In this document: in pieces, positions 51,576 through 61,700 of the stretch
Position numbering within the stretch: position 1 is the stretch's first letter
How the letters are laid out: each line of letters begins with the position of its first letter
From: Meira nashicola
Taxonomy: Eukaryota; Basidiomycota; Exobasidiomycetes; Exobasidiales; Brachybasidiaceae
Direction: 5' to 3'
Assembly (NCBI GenBank): GCA_001600355.1
Contig: BCJU01000001.1
Coordinates: forward strand, 5,084,013-5,148,012
Length of the DNA stretch: 64,000 bases
Notes under the pieces: model-generated
The model's database searches: none
Told to the model about the DNA's origin: nothing
What the model saw: the letters and a program-made list of their open reading frames with translations, nothing else
Translations under genes and position numbers: made by a program

Positions 51576-52244
51576 TTATATTTGTTTGACATAAGTGCTC
51601 GGCACTATTCCTTCCCTTCCATCGTTCGAACGCCCTTTCCACCAATCATCACTTATTTTTTCTATCAAGTCAATAATGTCAAATCTTTTGACAGATAAAT
51701 CTTCGGATTCCGTTCCATTATAATCATACAATACCTCTGCTTGACCTAAAGAGGGTAGTTGTGGTTCTGCTTTCTCGCGTGGAGCAGGAGCAGGAGGAGG
51801 TGCTGTTCTACTTGTGGTTGCAGGCGTTGATTTTGGAACGATTCCACTTATTGCTTCTCCTACCGTTGCTGGTGCCTCAGGACGTGGTTTACCCATTATC
51901 ATTGATCCAAAAGCTGAGCCTTTGTTTGCCATATTTATCCGTCCAACAGATTTACCTGAACTTAAACCAGCTGGAGGTGTAGGCACGTTATGCATAGAGC
52001 TAGTTACTGGTTTACGTGCTGCTGGTGTTGGAGGCTGTGATCGTGCGATAGGTGCTGGCGCTGCAGCTGTGACGGCAGGACTAGGATCGTATTGCTCTTG
52101 TGATCCATAATCCACTTTTTGTTCTTCTGTAGATCCTCCTCCACCTCCTGGTAACAGATGTGGTCTTGATTGAAAGTATTCATCTAGCAGAGAGAAGAAA
52201 GCTTGTCTTTCATGTGCAGGTAAAGATGCAAATGAGGTTGGCAT
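51576..52244 (-). CDS. SH3-domain protein, Lsb1/Pin3-like
   Basis: The 222-residue product has an N-terminal helix (HERQAFFSLLDEYFQSRP), a Gly-run and Pro/Ala-rich linker, and one C-terminal SH3 domain (about 165-222). AEVLYDYNGTESEDLSV is its RT-loop, DDWWKGR the ligand-groove tryptophans and GIVPSTYVKQI the closing strand. Lsb1 and Pin3 of yeast bind the WASP homologue Las17 and tune actin patches. This assignment rests on layout and SH3 position only. It shares a 272-bp divergent promoter with the SF3B2 gene. Confidence 0.82.
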   Translation of the reverse strand: MPTSFASLPAHERQAFFSLLDEYFQSRPHLLPGGGGGSTEEQKVDYGSQEQYDPSPAVTAAAPAPIARSQPPTPAARKPVTSSMHNVPTPPAGLSSGKSVGRINMANKGSAFGSMIMGKPRPEAPATVGEAISGIVPKSTPATTSRTAPPPAPAPREKAEPQLPSLGQAEVLYDYNGTESEDLSVKRFDIIDLIEKISDDWWKGRSNDGREGIVPSTYVKQI

Positions 52245-52516
52245 ATTGAATTATTTCAATGAATTGACGATGATAGTATGGAACAAGATTTCCTGTGGAG
52301 CGGTCCGATCAGCCATTTCGGAACAACACACACACATGTGTAGTCTAGTATGCACACGCTAAATTGATGCATAGAATAGGGCTGTGCGGTGGAAATTTTT
52401 AAAGAATAACTTTTGGCTTGGAAATCCACGTGTTGCTGAAGATTGGAACTCTTCTTCCAACAACCAGATACCGACTTGCAGTGTTCGATGATCATCTTCA
52501 TTCCGGATTACGAATA

Positions 52517-54319
52517 ATGACAGAAGTGAAAGCAATAGCTGTGAATGGAAAATCGCAGTCTGCTTCACTGAGTAAAAATGCAAAAAGACGACAAAAGAAG
52601 AAAGAACGAAAAACTACAAATGGAAGTCAAATAACTTCGTCAATAATTGCCGACAGAGAAGTTTCACAACCTTTACCGACAGTTGCACCTTCTACGATTG
52701 ACTTTAGCATTTCAACAGCAGAAGAAGAGGCTGCTTTGGCTGCTTTTTCCGACGTTTTCAAACGATTTCAAAGTGATCCATCCTCCAGCAAAGGCGTTTA
52801 CGATCCATCCGACGAAAAAGGTCAAGTGATCTATTCAGACGATGAGCAACTCTCTGAATCAGATGAGGAAGAAGCACTGGAACAAGAAAAGCTTTCGAAG
52901 CGCAGACAGAGAAAGCTACAAAGATTAACTGTTGCTGAGCTGAAACAGATCGTCAAGCGACCAGAACTTGTAGATGCGGAAGATGTGACAGCGACAGATC
53001 CTGCATTCCTTGTACAAATCAAGAGTACTCGAAATACAATTCCCGTTCCGCCGCATTGGAATTTGAAAAGGGAATATTTGCAAAACAAGAAAGGAATAGA
53101 AAAGCCGCCTTTCCAACTTCCATCTTACATCGCAGCTACAGGTATTGCGGAAATTAAAGATGCATTGAAAGAAAAGGAGTCAGAACAATCCTTGAAAGCA
53201 AAGACGAGAGAGAGGGTACAACCAAAGATGGGAAAAGTGATGATCGATTATCAAAAGTTACATGATGCATTCTTTCGATTTCAAACAAAGCCTGAAAGTT
53301 TGACCAGATTCGGAGAGGTGTATTATGAAGGAAAAGAGTTTGAGACAAAATTCAAAGAACGCAAACCGGGAGAATTAAGCGATGCTCTCAAAGATGCTTT
53401 AAGCATACCACCTTTAGCACCACCACCTTGGCTTATCGCTATGCAAAGATTTGGCCCTCCGCCAAGCTATCCGCAATTACGCATTCCCGGTCTCAATGCA
53501 CCTATTCCTGAAGGGGCTCAATGGGGTTTCCATCCGGGTGGCTGGGGTCGTCCTCCGATGGACGAATATGGCAATCCTCTATTTAGTGACGTTCTCGGTC
53601 ATTCAGAAGATGTATCATCGCGTCAAGCTGCAATTTTCAGCGAAGAACCAGAAAAGGAACATTTCGGCGATCTTGATCCCGAAGAGGAGGAAGAAGAAGA
53701 AGAAGAGGAGGAGGAGGATGAAAGTGAAGATGGGGAGGACGGCGAGGAAGCTGAAGAAGAAGATGAACATTCTACGTACGATAGAAGAGGGCTTGAAACG
53801 CCCGCTGAAGGTCTACAGACGCCTAGTGGCCTACAGAGTGTTGCAAGCACAGTTCCTGGTGGTTTGCAAACGCCAGGCTTCTTGGAGATACGTAAAGGAG
53901 GTCGGCGCGGTCAACAAGCGGATGAAGAAGATAGTATCGGTCCGAAACAGCTATACCACGTTTTACCTGAGACGGATGTTTCAGGAGCAAATGGATTCCT
54001 TACTGCAGATCATGGTTATGATCTTGCAAGTATTCGCAAAGGCAATGGAATCGCTTCAGGTCCAGTTTTGGGCGAGGAAGACTCGAGAGGAACCAAACGA
54101 AAGGCGGATTCAGGGGCTATTGAATTATCGATTGATGCTTCGGAATTAGAAGGATTATCGGAAGCTCAATTGGCAGAAAAGTATGATCAAGCCAGAAGAA
54201 TGGCGGCAAATGGTGCAGCAGGCTCGAGTGGTGATCAAGATGATGCCGATTTAGCATTATTGAGAGAAGAATTACAAAGAAAAAGATCTGTAAAAGAAGC
54301 AAAAAGATCTGCTCGGTAA
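52517..54319 (+). CDS. CUS1: Splicing factor SF3B2/Cus1 (U2 snRNP, SAP145)
   Basis: This SF3b component binds near the branch site and stabilises U2 snRNA pairing. The 600-residue product has a basic N-terminus (SKNAKRRQKKKERK) and an acidic stretch. The DUF382 region (about 137-260) begins LTVAELKQIVKRPELVDAEDVTA and includes IPVPPHWNLKREYL. The PSP domain (about 285-345) runs from LKDALSIPPLAPPPWL through GAQWGFHPGGWGRPPMDEYGNPLF. A Glu run (near 390-410, DNA 53681-53730) and a Lys/Arg-rich C-terminus follow. The ATG at 52517 follows a 33-codon open stretch lacking conserved sequence. Confidence 0.94.
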   Translation: MTEVKAIAVNGKSQSASLSKNAKRRQKKKERKTTNGSQITSSIIADREVSQPLPTVAPSTIDFSISTAEEEAALAAFSDVFKRFQSDPSSSKGVYDPSDEKGQVIYSDDEQLSESDEEEALEQEKLSKRRQRKLQRLTVAELKQIVKRPELVDAEDVTATDPAFLVQIKSTRNTIPVPPHWNLKREYLQNKKGIEKPPFQLPSYIAATGIAEIKDALKEKESEQSLKAKTRERVQPKMGKVMIDYQKLHDAFFRFQTKPESLTRFGEVYYEGKEFETKFKERKPGELSDALKDALSIPPLAPPPWLIAMQRFGPPPSYPQLRIPGLNAPIPEGAQWGFHPGGWGRPPMDEYGNPLFSDVLGHSEDVSSRQAAIFSEEPEKEHFGDLDPEEEEEEEEEEEEDESEDGEDGEEAEEEDEHSTYDRRGLETPAEGLQTPSGLQSVASTVPGGLQTPGFLEIRKGGRRGQQADEEDSIGPKQLYHVLPETDVSGANGFLTADHGYDLASIRKGNGIASGPVLGEEDSRGTKRKADSGAIELSIDASELEGLSEAQLAEKYDQARRMAANGAAGSSGDQDDADLALLREELQRKRSVKEAKRSAR

Positions 54320-54454
54320 TTATGTATTATAAGTGAGATAAAATGTACTTTAGCACGTATCAGGAAAATAAAATTAAAATTCTATGATGATCAAATGCAT
54401 TCCAAAATGATTGGTATATATGGTGTATGAAGAACAACAAGTTCGTACAGCTTC

Positions 54455-57400
54455 TCATTGCTGTGATTGTCCTAATTGTTGAGCGCCGAAAAGACCTTTT
54501 GAGAACATACTTGCAACGACATCGAATCCATCTTCGGCTTCTTCAACTTCATTGATGAATAGATCATGTCTTTGTCCAAATTGAATATTATTCTTTCGAA
54601 TTTCCAAAATGACTCCATGACTTTGAGCACAAAGTGGACATTCATTTTCACCTTCACCCAAACAACGACTATGGAAAGAATGTTTACACATAAAGTGCAC
54701 GCTTGGCAAATCCAAATTACCACCGCAAGAACTACATTTGCTTTGTTGAAATATTCTTGGTTGATCGAGATTTTGTAAAGCATCAATATCTTCTTGTTTT
54801 TCACGTGTTTCTTCACGATATGTTTGTGTAAGTTTTGCATTTGTATTTATATCATTCCTTTGTGCATCCAAAGCACGCATTAAATGATCACGTAAAAGAC
54901 CAACGCTTGCAACACCTTTCTTACTGAGCAATTGAACCATTTCTAGCGGTGATAAAAGACCTTCTTCAAATACATGTGTCAAAATCTTTTCAACGTCAAA
55001 TTTATGACGTTCCAATCGCTTTTCATCAGACACCAAATGTCGTAGAACGAGTGGATATAAGGTTGGTTCAATACTTCCATATCGTTTTAGTGTTTCCAAG
55101 ATCTTGTCACCGGTGCCAACCTCCGATCCATCATCATCTCTTTCCATGTGAAGTCGTAATATGTCCTCGTACATACCTAATCTTTCGTACAGGTATACCA
55201 AACCTTCATCAAAGTCATGTTGTGTACACAGAACAATTGCATGGCCAATATCATAAGGTATAGAGTCATATTGGTGCAAAAGTGCTAATGCTCTCTTCCT
55301 TTGTGTTTGAACGGAACCTTCTTCGTTTTTGCCGTTCTGCTGCTTATACGATGAGAGATACAATTCCAACAATGTGTTCCATATCGTCTTTTGATCTCTC
55401 TTTTCATCCTCTTCCAGTTCATCTTCTACATCAATTTCAATTGGATCAGAAACCCCGTTTGATTTGTTGATGGCATTCAAATCAATCGCTTCATCCCATC
55501 TTGCCAGAGCGACAGTTTCCAAAAATCGTATAAATTGTGCTCGATGATTCAAAAAGTGTGCAAAGAACGGACGAGGAGAAGGAGGTGGTAGGGAACTTAT
55601 TGCATTTTCCTGTACTTTTTCTTCTTCCTCTTTATCTTCTTTCGTGACAGTATCCTTCACCGGCTTTCCTCCACCAGCGTTGCCCAATCTTCCAACTTTG
55701 AGATACGTCAAATAATTCTTATTTTCGGCTTTGCTTGCATCAATTCCGCTTCCTTCGGCAATAGGAACAGGATGGAAAGCGCCAGAGCATAATTCGATGA
55801 GAAGATCGGTTGTGGCTTCTGCGTCATGATCTAACATCCTTCGACCATATCTGTATAAATTACGTTGAGCGTCAGGCAGCGGAAGACTGCGTACATATCG
55901 CATTGCGTCAAGATAATTTCCTACATCTTCAATTTGGATACGGATGTACTCATCCGGTTGATGATATCTTTGTGCAAGATATGCTGCATGTTGAAAATAC
56001 CCTGCTTGTCTGCAAACTCGAATTGCAGTATCAAGATCGAACGGCAATCGTTCCACACCGCCTTCTTCATCGCCTCCTTCGTCATCACTTTCTTCTAAAT
56101 CTTCGCCAGACCTATTTCGTTTCTCTCCATCTTTTTCAATAGGTCTCTTGATAAATTTGTCAAGTGAATTGACATCTTTCAACTTTGCGAAACAATTTAG
56201 TAATAGGGTAGTATGATCAGCATTAGCAAATCCTCTAGCATGCAACTCTTGCAAGTACGTGGTAAGATTTGTAATTCGTTGAGCATCCAAGAATTTACGA
56301 ATAACGTAACTTGGTTGTGTAACTCCGATCGATTTGACAAATTGACCGATTGCGCCTTCGAAATCACCCTTTTCGTATAGGTAATCTCCATACTTTCTAT
56401 GAATATCGCCCAGCAGAGGTCCAACATTGCTTTGTTCGGTCAAAGCGAGAGTACCGTTCTTCTTTCGATTTCTGGCAGCATGCGATTGAGCTACACTGAT
56501 AGCGAGCAAATAAAGTGATTTGCGTAAAAGGATGTCCAATTTCTGACGTAAGGATTTCTCATCAAGTCTAGTGACCGAACAATCATCACCTAAAACACAA
56601 ATTTCGCCTTCAGGGCCAGACCATGCGTCCCGAATACCTCCTTCCAATGTGCTTGAATGTGCGACTAGCTTGCTGTCTAGATCAAAAATTGTCACTTTTG
56701 ATACATCATTGGATTTCGAGAAATTGCTGGAAGATTTATCTCTTTCAGCTACATAATGTCGTACTGTCGGCGATGCTGAAGCAGCAGTTGCGGGCATAGG
56801 CGGCGAAATGATGATTAATTGAGTACTTGAAAGTCGAATAGATGATTTCTTTCCTTCAAACGCTAATGACATCTCTCTACCTTCAGCTCCTATCACATAT
56901 ATAGCTTCATCCCGCGCTACCACCATCTTACCTGCCAATCTTTCCTTTTCCACGCCTGTCCCATTCCATTCGCCTACATTTCCAGGAACCATGACTGCAC
57001 ATTCAAGACCACAACCAACATCATCCACAGAAGAAGCTGGCGATCCAGCACCTTTACCAAGAACGGTGTAGCGTAATATTTTTGAAAGAGTGGCAATGAA
57101 AAGATGTACTGTTGTACCTGATTGACGGTTTGCGATTGCTTCGCTGGAATCTGGCTCTGCAGCGACAAAGTTGTTTGTATCTAGCCTTTTCCTTTGTTTA
57201 CTGATACGAGGCGTAGGTCCAACAGCTTGCACATTGCTTGACTGATCTAGATGTACTGCTGCAGCAGGATGATGTTCTGAAAACCCAAGACCGGTAACAG
57301 AATCCATTCCTATTGCTTCGCCCGATTTGGATATAGATGTCTGATGAACTACTTTGAATTTTGGTAGAATAACAGCAGGTGTATTGATTCCTTCACTTTG

Positions 57401-58132
57401 TGACTTTATCTTTGGAGCATTTTCAAGTATTTCCGATACATTTCTCAACAATAACACTGTTCCATCTGCAAGACCAATTGCAATGAATGAGGAGGAAGGT
57501 GTATGAGCGATTGCCGCAACTGGAAATGGTTTGCTGCCATGTTGTACTTTTGCTTCGGCTAAGAGACGAGGTGATTGCGTTCCATCTGTTGATCTAAGAG
57601 AAATGTTAAGATCCCATATCCGTAATATCGGAAATCGAACACTTTCATCTTCTCCCAATGTAATCGCTCTTCCTTTATCATCACAAAGGATATGTGTCAC
57701 ACGACCAGAGAGTAAAGCTTCTTTGTCATTCTTGCTCGTACCTCGAAAAGCCGTCCAAGATCCCAGAATATTGTAATTCTCTGGATCGCACGCTATTACT
57801 GTTCCTGATTGTGTTCCTATTAGTATACTACCTACTTCATTTTGACGTTTTGATTCTTTCTTTGATGGTACTCGTGCATTTCCTTGATCTACAACAGCAT
57901 TTACTCTTACATTCGATCGAGTAAAAGCTGGAACGATTGAAGATTGTGCGATCGAGGCAATCGTACTCGGCGTCCTAAAAACAGCGGGCGATCGTGCAAA
58001 ATCTGAAGAATCTCGTACAGGGCTCACATCATAAAATGGTAATTGTCTCCAAGCTGGTGTCAAAGTATCCGAAATTTGATCATTTTTAACTTTAGATTTT
58101 GTTCCATTTTGCTTCTTTATGTTAGCCGACAT
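54455..58132 (-). CDS. VPS11: Vps11/Pep5, core subunit of HOPS and CORVET
   Basis: Vps11 links the tethering complexes that fuse endosomes and vacuoles. The product is 1225 residues from the ATG at 58132 (MSANIKKQNG). An N-terminal beta-propeller (WRQLPFYDV start, with disordered inserts) is followed by a helical clathrin-repeat region including GDYLYEKGDFEGAIGQFVKSIG. Acidic inserts occur near 705-725 and 930-950. The C-terminal RING-H2 (about 1130-1170) shows CSSC, CKHSFHSRC and CPLC. The tail after the RING ends LGQSQQ. The frame is uninterrupted over 3.7 kb. Confidence 0.94.
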   Translation of the reverse strand: MSANIKKQNGTKSKVKNDQISDTLTPAWRQLPFYDVSPVRDSSDFARSPAVFRTPSTIASIAQSSIVPAFTRSNVRVNAVVDQGNARVPSKKESKRQNEVGSILIGTQSGTVIACDPENYNILGSWTAFRGTSKNDKEALLSGRVTHILCDDKGRAITLGEDESVRFPILRIWDLNISLRSTDGTQSPRLLAEAKVQHGSKPFPVAAIAHTPSSSFIAIGLADGTVLLLRNVSEILENAPKIKSQSEGINTPAVILPKFKVVHQTSISKSGEAIGMDSVTGLGFSEHHPAAAVHLDQSSNVQAVGPTPRISKQRKRLDTNNFVAAEPDSSEAIANRQSGTTVHLFIATLSKILRYTVLGKGAGSPASSVDDVGCGLECAVMVPGNVGEWNGTGVEKERLAGKMVVARDEAIYVIGAEGREMSLAFEGKKSSIRLSSTQLIIISPPMPATAASASPTVRHYVAERDKSSSNFSKSNDVSKVTIFDLDSKLVAHSSTLEGGIRDAWSGPEGEICVLGDDCSVTRLDEKSLRQKLDILLRKSLYLLAISVAQSHAARNRKKNGTLALTEQSNVGPLLGDIHRKYGDYLYEKGDFEGAIGQFVKSIGVTQPSYVIRKFLDAQRITNLTTYLQELHARGFANADHTTLLLNCFAKLKDVNSLDKFIKRPIEKDGEKRNRSGEDLEESDDEGGDEEGGVERLPFDLDTAIRVCRQAGYFQHAAYLAQRYHQPDEYIRIQIEDVGNYLDAMRYVRSLPLPDAQRNLYRYGRRMLDHDAEATTDLLIELCSGAFHPVPIAEGSGIDASKAENKNYLTYLKVGRLGNAGGGKPVKDTVTKEDKEEEEKVQENAISSLPPPSPRPFFAHFLNHRAQFIRFLETVALARWDEAIDLNAINKSNGVSDPIEIDVEDELEEDEKRDQKTIWNTLLELYLSSYKQQNGKNEEGSVQTQRKRALALLHQYDSIPYDIGHAIVLCTQHDFDEGLVYLYERLGMYEDILRLHMERDDDGSEVGTGDKILETLKRYGSIEPTLYPLVLRHLVSDEKRLERHKFDVEKILTHVFEEGLLSPLEMVQLLSKKGVASVGLLRDHLMRALDAQRNDINTNAKLTQTYREETREKQEDIDALQNLDQPRIFQQSKCSSCGGNLDLPSVHFMCKHSFHSRCLGEGENECPLCAQSHGVILEIRKNNIQFGQRHDLFINEVEEAEDGFDVVASMFSKGLFGAQQLGQSQQ

Positions 58133-58735
58133 ATCAGATCTTCTTGCTATCCCTAAAATGATCGAAATCTCAAAACAGCCTCCTAACCAGTTGTGGTCAT
58201 CCGAACGCAACTTCCAAAATAGCCATCAATTTCCACTTGAATGCACGGACTTGTACACGCTGCCCGGTAGTAGTAGTGAAAATGAGCAAACGCGGTTGGC
58301 TCAATCACAAAATTATACAAGGGGGATTTCGGCGTAATGTTCGAACTCCCTGGTTTATAGTCTAGTCTAGTCTATTATTGGTACCACCCTACTCCGAAGA
58401 CGCGTTTAAATCTTATGCACAATTTCTTAAAAAGCGAGAGTAAGAAGTCCATAATTTGATCTTGCATTCCAGAGTTAGAAGGCTAAAGTGCCCGAAAAAA
58501 AGTTGATCTATCGGAATCAATTTTAAACTTGATTTGAAATGAGGACTTTCATTGTCATCCTTCACCTTGTTAATGAAACAAAATCTTTACATGATTAAGT
58601 GAGTACAGTGTAAAACTGTATCATTAAATCTTCACGAAAACCTAAGAATCATTTTCAATCGTTCTTGGGGGCGGAATGATTTGATACAGATGAAAACGAT
58701 ATTCACAAATCCACCCTCACAGACACTTTACGACA
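58133..58735. other. Divergent promoter region of VPS11 and calcium channel gene
   Basis: It contains three overlapping TAGTCTA heptamers at 58358-58374 and ACGCGT near 58401. No gene is seen. Confidence 0.5.
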
Positions 58736-61700
58736 ATGTCACGAAGATCTTCCATAACAAGATCGCGTTCGCAATCGCCAGCTCCTGAGAATCCTCAAGA
58801 AGTCTTGGATAATAGAACCACAAGGTCTACGTCACAAGCAGTGCCTTCGTTACTCTTACCTTCTCTTAATGATAGCGTCGATCAGTCAGTCTCGGCAGCC
58901 GGTCCGCATGCTTCCCAATTCAGCATAGCCTCTTATTATTTTGATCCAGCACAATGGGGAACAGATTCACATGATTCTTCAGCAAGACATACGAGCAGAT
59001 ATCCGGCATCTCTCTCGGTAAGAGAATCGCCTCCAAGGGTAAGAACAACCCAGCCTAACACAATCAGCTCATCAAATCACCCCTCGCAAAATGATGGTAA
59101 TGATTATGATGATGATGCAGAAAGGCCTTTTTCCAACTGGGCAGCTGGCCTTGATTATGACCATGCATTTGGTCTGGAGGACGAAGGGGAGTTAATAACC
59201 TCAAAAGGTACTTTGGAAACTTCAATGCTTACCTCTACTCCACAACAGAAACCAGCACCAGGAAGTAGTCCTTTACGATATGGCTTAGCCGGTCCATCAC
59301 GACAAATTTTCGGAGGAAGACATGGTCGAGATTTTAGTTCAGCAACAGAAGGTGATGTTGGCGTTCATCCTTATATTCAAGTGGACAACGAAGATATACA
59401 GGAAAGTTTCACTAATTTACCACTGGATCAAGAGCATCTAGGACCAAAGCCTCAAGATTCAGTTAGCTTCTTAGGCGCCACTTCATCACGTAATAGCTCT
59501 TTCATACAGATGGGTACCGAAGTTCCGCATCAGTCAGCTTCTGAAGTGGCTGCTTTAACGGCTTACAAAGCACCTTCTGGTAAGGTCAGGCAGACTGAAG
59601 GATATTCTGATGAACGTTCTGGTGAGAGAGCTGATATGGAGCCGAGGCGATTGGATCAATTTTTTGGTGATGAAGAAGAGGGTATGCCTAGAAGAGTTGA
59701 CTCTCCTTCATCTCTTGAAGAAGCGGGAGATGCAGAAATGAATGCGACGCGAGATACACATCGGTCCAGCGCTGATTTGTATGCTCGAATGGGAATATCA
59801 TCTAGGAGCGGAGAGGCTAATGGCGTCGAACGTGCAAAGCAAGGATTGACACGAGTCGGTAAGTCGATCCGTCGTATAAGTCGTAGAGTTGTCAATCTTG
59901 ACGGCGAAGAAAGGCCAAATACTGAAGGAGTGATTCGCTTGCCGGACCATCAAGAAGTGGATGAGAGTAGCAGCGATGATGAAGACGGGATGTATGCTGT
60001 TGAAGAAGTGCAAATTGTTCCATCTAAAACCTCTTCGGAATTACGTGGTAAAAGTTTGGGTATCTTTGGACCTGAGAATCCTTTTCGACGCTCTTTGGCT
60101 ACATTGATGTCACAATGGTGGATTGAGCCTATCATCTTGATGATGATCATTTTCAACGTGATCCTACTTGTCCTTCAATCTTCACGCGATGTTTTTAATC
60201 ATCCACGCTTGCCAGGATATTTCGATTACTGGGTTGATTATGCATTACTGGCTGTTTTTGTGATTTACACTATTGAGCTTGTTGCACGTATTGTTGTTTC
60301 TGGATTGATCATCAATCCACCGGCAGCATACGAGGCACCTCAAGAACAAAGGAAAGCTGAAGATGTTGTCACTTCACCACCCATTGAAACGCCTTTCTCA
60401 CAGCATTTACGAGCAAAAGCAATGCGATCGAACACATTGGACACATTTGCAGCAATGGCAGATACTATCAAAGTTCGTGCGACAGAAGCAGTTCGACCAC
60501 ACAATCATCTTGGACAATTGAATCAACATGGCAAGGCTCCTTTGAGTCCGAATCGAGCTCATGCTCCACGTACAGTTACATCAGATGTTTTAGACTCCGA
60601 ACCCACTTTTCCACCTCATCAACATGATCAAAGCCAGAGCAGTAGCGCAACAAAAAGTCAATTTGATCGAAGACAACCAAGTTCTGCCACATCGTCTAGT
60701 GGACAATGGCGGGAAAAGACATCCACATTTTTACAAAAGAGTAAATTAGCTCCATTTGCAGAAGCAATTAGCAAACAGCGTGCACAAGCTGCCGATTACG
60801 CCTTTCTTCGTCATAGTTGGAATCGTGTTGATTTGCTCGCTGTGATATCTTTTTGGGTGATGTTTTTCTTGGCAATTGGCGGACAAGAGATGACTGATAA
60901 TCATCACATCTTCTTTTTTCGTGCTTTGAGCGTTTTACGATGCGCTCGTCTTTTGACTGTAACACGAGGTACTTCAGTCATCTTACGAAGTTTAAAGACT
61001 GCCGGTCCGCTATTGGTCAACGTGTCTTTCTTTACTTTATTCTCGATGTTGTTGTTCAGCATCATTGGCGTTCAATCATTTGAAGGGAATTATCGAAGAA
61101 GTTGCCTTTGGGTAGGTGATTTGCAAAGTGATCCAAACGCACCGAGAGGACAAAATTATACAACTCAGCAAATGTGCGGCGGTCATCGTGATTCGGTTAC
61201 TGGAGCAAAAACAAGAGCAATTGGTTCAGATGGCCGTCCATTGCCGATCAGTATCAAAGGTTTCATTTGTCCTGTTGGTCAATTATGCGTGGAAAGTGAT
61301 CAAAATCCGGAAAATAATACAGAAAGCTTTGACAATATCTTTTTTGCCTTGTTGCAAGTAATTATCGTTATCTCTTCAAACGGTTGGTCAACGATTATGT
61401 ATAACATGATGGATGCTGATTATTACGCATCATGTCTGTACTTCATCATTGGATTGATCGTTATGAACTTTTGGATGGCAAACTTATTCGTCGCAGTGAT
61501 CACAAATACGTTTGCAACAATTTCCGCAGAAACAAAACAATCTGCTTTCGCTGCTGAAAGGATCGAACCGGCAAAGCCACCTTCGATAGTAGAAGAAAGT
61601 GCGGCTGCTCAGCGTCGTAAAAGGGTGGCGAACGTTTTCAAACGCTTTTGGGGTTACACAAAATGGTTCTGGCTGGCTTTGATCGTGGCCGACTTGGGTG

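Noticed and set aside
58335..58350. GTTCGAACTCC resembling a tRNA B box
   Set aside because: No T-stem pairing and no A box upstream at the right spacing.
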